In this document: in pieces, positions 36,006 through 39,263 of the stretch | Numbering within the stretch: the stretch's first letter is position 1 | How the letters are laid out: each line of letters starts with the position of its first letter | Assembly: GCA_002751075.1 (NCBI GenBank) | Contig: NAOQ01000087.1 | Span: 129,541 to 168,803, forward strand | DNA length: 39,263 nt | DNA from: Ichthyophonus hoferi | Lineage: Eukaryota > Opisthokonta > Ichthyosporea > Ichthyophonida > Ichthyophonidae | Reading direction: 5' to 3' | The notes under the pieces: generated by a model | What the model saw: only the letters and a program-made list of their open reading frames with translations | Told to the model about the DNA's origin: nothing | The model's database searches: none | Made by a program: the position numbers and the translations under genes

Positions 36006-38440
36006 TCACAACTTTTTATTAATCGCTAAACCTGTATTTTGATATGTCATGTCAGAAATAAAATCTGACGCTAAGTGGCTAGGTCTCACTAAGGAGTTCG
36101 GTAAGTCCTGATTGAGTCATATTTCACTTGCCATGAAGTGTAAACATAGATCAACTTGAAGCTATCAATATATAAATGGCCTCCTAAATCTTAAATTGGA
36201 AAAGTATATATAGTATATTTTTAGTGCCGGAGGTATACATTAACTAGACAACTCTGTTATGGGTCGGTTTTTCTCTTATCACAATCCATCCAATGGATAA
36301 CTTTTCCCCCCAGTATACAGGCTCAGTAATAACACTTGATTCGTTTATTTTAATCTGAAAAGACAGTTCTCCAATCTAATCAGTGGTAATTGTAGTTCTG
36401 GAAACTGTCCTATTGATGTTGCTTATTTTGTTTATTATACTGAAAAGGGAAGAGATCACCGTCTTGTTTGGTTCTAGATAGATATGATTGTGAAATCCAA
36501 ATAAATGTTATTATTACTTACAGTAAATTTAAGAGTATTGTTCTTTTAATTTTGATCGATATAGGTATATTCATTATTTTGTCTATTGGAAAAATATCTA
36601 AGTACATCTTACAATTATTTATTTAGTATATAACAAAACTTACTCAATCTTTATTCAATATATCTCTAAACATACATTGGTCCATAAAGACCAGATCCAT
36701 TTTGATTAGACCACATTTTTCAGGCGGGTCTTCCATAGCTGATCGAATGGTAAAATGATTCTGAAATTAAGCATTTATTTGTACGAATTCTGAACGTCAG
36801 ATTACAACAGTTGGAAGTTTAGAAGCATAGAAGCTTCAGATACTGTTCCTAGACATGTTCAAGCTATTAAACCGAATGGCATAGCATATAGTGATAATGG
36901 AAACTCGCTGTAAAGAAACAGTTAGGTCTGTCACTAGTACGACAGTTAAATATTATTGCAAATTGGTTTTAACGAAATTGGTTTTAGCGAGATTTTCGAC
37001 TTTTTTATTGTTTGTAAAGAACATCAGCCTAACTTTGTACGCAGTCCTTTACCAATAATCAGAGATTCAGCTACTGATTGTCTAATGGACAGTTAATAAA
37101 TTTCTATATTTTAAATAATTTTCTTAGAATGTTTGTAAAAGCAATTGAACGTACCTGGGCCAGGCTGGTGAGTGTTAAAAACCATGTTTAAATGGTTAGT
37201 ACAATATAGAATATTTTTTCCATGATCAAAACACAGTGTACATTACAACGTAACAATTTCTCAATTGGTTGCTGTTGATGGAGAAGTACATATATTCAGA
37301 ATCTATTAAACACGTTTGTAGCCTATAAACCCAAACTTATTAATAAGATATTATTTTATTTCATATCATTTCAAGCTTTGAATTTCATATTTTATATTAT
37401 AAATAAGCTCACATATCTTGATAAGTACGTGTTTTGTATTAACAATACCTCCTGGTTATATATGCGGACATGTACACCTACACACTTGTAAACAAACCTA
37501 AAGAGTCTTCAAACAGCCGTATTTTTGTCCCCTTGAATTTCCATCTTTATAGTTCCATCACTTTATATTTCTATTAATTCTGTTGCTTAATATACAGTTA
37601 TTAATATATGAAAGATGGCCTACATTTAGGAGCACATATATCTGTGGTTGTATGCAAATATGAGTTTATTGCTTTGATTCCCAAATATTATCTTTGGACC
37701 ATTATACATTAACAATTTGGTTGGATTATCATTCATTATTACAAATATCTAAGCCTTTTCAGTTAATAGGTGGTTTATTAGTAAAAAAAACTAAAATGAT
37801 TGTATAGATCAATGCTTATTATTTAACATTATATAGTATGTATATATCTCTACAATAATAGTCTTATTATTTATGTACAACAATGCAAACTGAAATAATA
37901 ATGCAATACAGTTTTAATAGGATTTTTCTTCCATGCTGGTATTATGCTAAGTAGTTTTTCATGAGCATTTCAAGAAAAGCACGAATTCCTACAAGTATGG
38001 TTGTTTTACCTTTGAAGAAATAACCTAACGATAAGTAGCTATTTAATTTGGTTATCAATGTGCTTTTTTTTAACACAAATTCATACTGTTGAATAATACA
38101 TATAGATATTGATTAACAAATTCTTATAGATCAATGTATTTAATTCATCGCATTTTTTATTAAATTTTGAAAATATGTATGAAGTAAATCTCCTTATATT
38201 TTAGCAAATGCTTGTAGAGACCTTCAAACGTCTTATTTAGTTTAAACAAAAATGTTAAATTCTCACTGTTAGATACAAGGAAGAATAATTTATTTATGGC
38301 CTAGGCCATAAAACATAAACCTATTAATATTTATTTGTGTAATATGGCAGATAATAAAGACTCGATTTATAATGATCAATTTATAATGACGCCCTGACTG
38401 CATTGGTGAACTCATGCATTCAAATAAAGCTGGTGCTGTA

Positions 38441-38446
38441 TTTATT
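38441..38446 (-). terminator. Candidate poly(A) signal of the acid phosphatase gene
   Basis: AATAAA on the minus strand lies about 220 nt after the TAA stop at 38669-38667. It is the best-placed candidate, though not a strong one in AT-rich DNA. Confidence 0.35.
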
Positions 38447-38666
38447 TATGTAAATTTCCTAGACGGTGGCTCACTAAGGATACCTTTAGACATATGAATA
38501 TGTTTATACTTATACACACGACTACTTCACATCCTCCGGGCTAATTGGAGCAAACAAAACTATATTTACCGTATCGTCTAGTTTTTAATACAACAAATGA
38601 ACTTGATGCTTCCTGATCTATATCTGCATCATTATACAGCCATGATAAATTAAAATATTAAAAGGT

Positions 38667-39263
38667 TTAAAAGTTGGGCAAGTAAAGACCCATCTGTTTC
38701 ATCTCAACAACAGAAGCGTCAAGGTATCTGGCGAATTCACCGTAAGGGCACATCATCGGGTCCTGTGCTGCGTAGCAGAATGGAATGTGAACGGGCTTAC
38801 CCTGGTAGAGAACACGAACAAACTGTTCGTCGCTAGGGCTAGGACTTTTCCAGAGCTCAATATTGAAAACACTGGCGAGAGGAGTCCACTGTTTGGGAGA
38901 TATCTGGAGGTGGGCCATGAGGGACATAAGAGTGGTATCGTGGGCAGACCAAAGAACAAACCGGCGAGTATTGTCAATGGTGGCATTGGCATGAGCTAGC
39001 TCAAGATTATAATTCATAAGGTTGATCAGCTCGGGGGCAGCAAGGGCACCATTGGTTACCATAGAATTTTCATTGATGTAACTCTGGAGGAACTTATTGT
39101 TAGCCTTGGTAACCTCATCGGTTGTCTTAATGAGGTTTTCAAGGGTGGTGTCAATAGCAATGTTATTACAAGCCGCCTGCCACCAGCACCTTTCTCGTTG
39201 ACCAAGAGAAGTCTTAGACCTGAGATTGTACCAATCAGCGACAAATGCCTTGGTATTCTCTGA
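38667..39263 (-). CDS. Histidine acid phosphatase, C-terminal part (cut by window end)
   Basis: Branch-2 histidine phosphatases hydrolyse phosphomonoesters, often in lysosomes or outside the cell. The frame is open from the last base of the window to a TAA at 38667, giving 198 codons. The second catalytic motif is present as SAHDTT (H108 and D109 of the visible part), preceded by the beta strand RRFVLW and followed by the typical helix. Near the end, two cysteines in CYAAQDPMMCPYGEF match the C-terminal disulphide region of the family. The N-terminal RHG catalytic motif must lie beyond the window. Unlike the other genes, no intron interrupts this nearly 600-nt stretch. It is visibly richer in G and C and prefers codons such as AAG, ACC and CTC, which could mean high expression or a different origin. 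The specific substrate (acid phosphatase, phytase or lipid-phosphate type) cannot be told from this half. Confidence 0.88.
   Translation of the reverse strand, partial: SENTKAFVADWYNLRSKTSLGQRERCWWQAACNNIAIDTTLENLIKTTDEVTKANNKFLQSYINENSMVTNGALAAPELINLMNYNLELAHANATIDNTRRFVLWSAHDTTLMSLMAHLQISPKQWTPLASVFNIELWKSPSPSDEQFVRVLYQGKPVHIPFCYAAQDPMMCPYGEFARYLDASVVEMKQMGLYLPNF

Larger units (their letters stand above)
35532..38666. other. Intergenic region upstream of the kinase gene
   Basis: This contains the kinase 5' flank, with a CCAAT box on the minus strand at 36005-36001 about 470 nt before the ATG, and the 3' flank of the acid phosphatase gene. Three short plus-strand open stretches with protein-like composition (36340-36477, 36794-36913, 37608-37712) are not joined by splice signals I can defend. 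Nothing else is recognisable. Confidence 0.65.

Overview
This is a window of AT-rich eukaryotic nuclear DNA. It has spliced genes with GT-AG introns (254-964 nt in the largest gene), many (AT)n and CATA-type microsatellites, and one assembly gap. The families present are an EF-hand NADPH oxidase, a LAMMER/CLK kinase, a tandem-CWCH2 zinc-finger protein and a histidine acid phosphatase. Together with the dense, fairly long introns they suggest a protist or early-branching lineage near opisthokonts or amoebozoans. The sequence does not allow a firmer placement. I built the gene models by hand from reading frames, splice signals and exon phases; every junction in the models below keeps frame.

Layout. 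(1) 301-2960, minus: an unrecognised Met/Asn/Pro-rich protein of about 284 aa, six exons, with an acidic tail. (2) 2961-6377: intergenic, with a coding-like relic on the minus strand near 4.1-4.5 kb. (3) 6378-21230, minus: a 24-exon, 883-aa calcium-type NADPH oxidase with two EF-hand-like loops, four haem histidines and complete FAD/NADPH modules. A 283-N gap lies in intron 3, and the 96 bp on each side of it are identical, so exon 3 appears twice. (4) 21231-24080: divergent promoter region. (5) 24081-27039, plus: a 769-aa protein with four C2H2 fingers (the first two form a tandem CWCH2 pair) and a long low-complexity tail. (6) 27040-28682: convergent 3' region with degenerate ACTATAC repeats. 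(7) 28683-35531, minus: a 12-exon, 558-aa LAMMER/CLK kinase with an Arg/Asp/Glu/Ser-rich N-terminus and two unusual signature residues (DLG and EHLAMMEA). (8) 35532-38666: intergenic. (9) 38667-39263, minus: the C-terminal 198 codons of a histidine acid phosphatase, cut by the window end and intronless here.

The genes do not form an obvious pathway. The oxidase and the zinc-finger gene are divergent and share a 2.85-kb upstream region. The kinase is of a type that usually phosphorylates SR splicing factors. No mobile element is visible as an intact unit, and I found no RNA gene or CRISPR array. The clearest points of interest are the oxidase architecture (an extra hydrophobic segment and two skippable phase-0 linker exons), the altered LAMMER signature, and the probable false gap.
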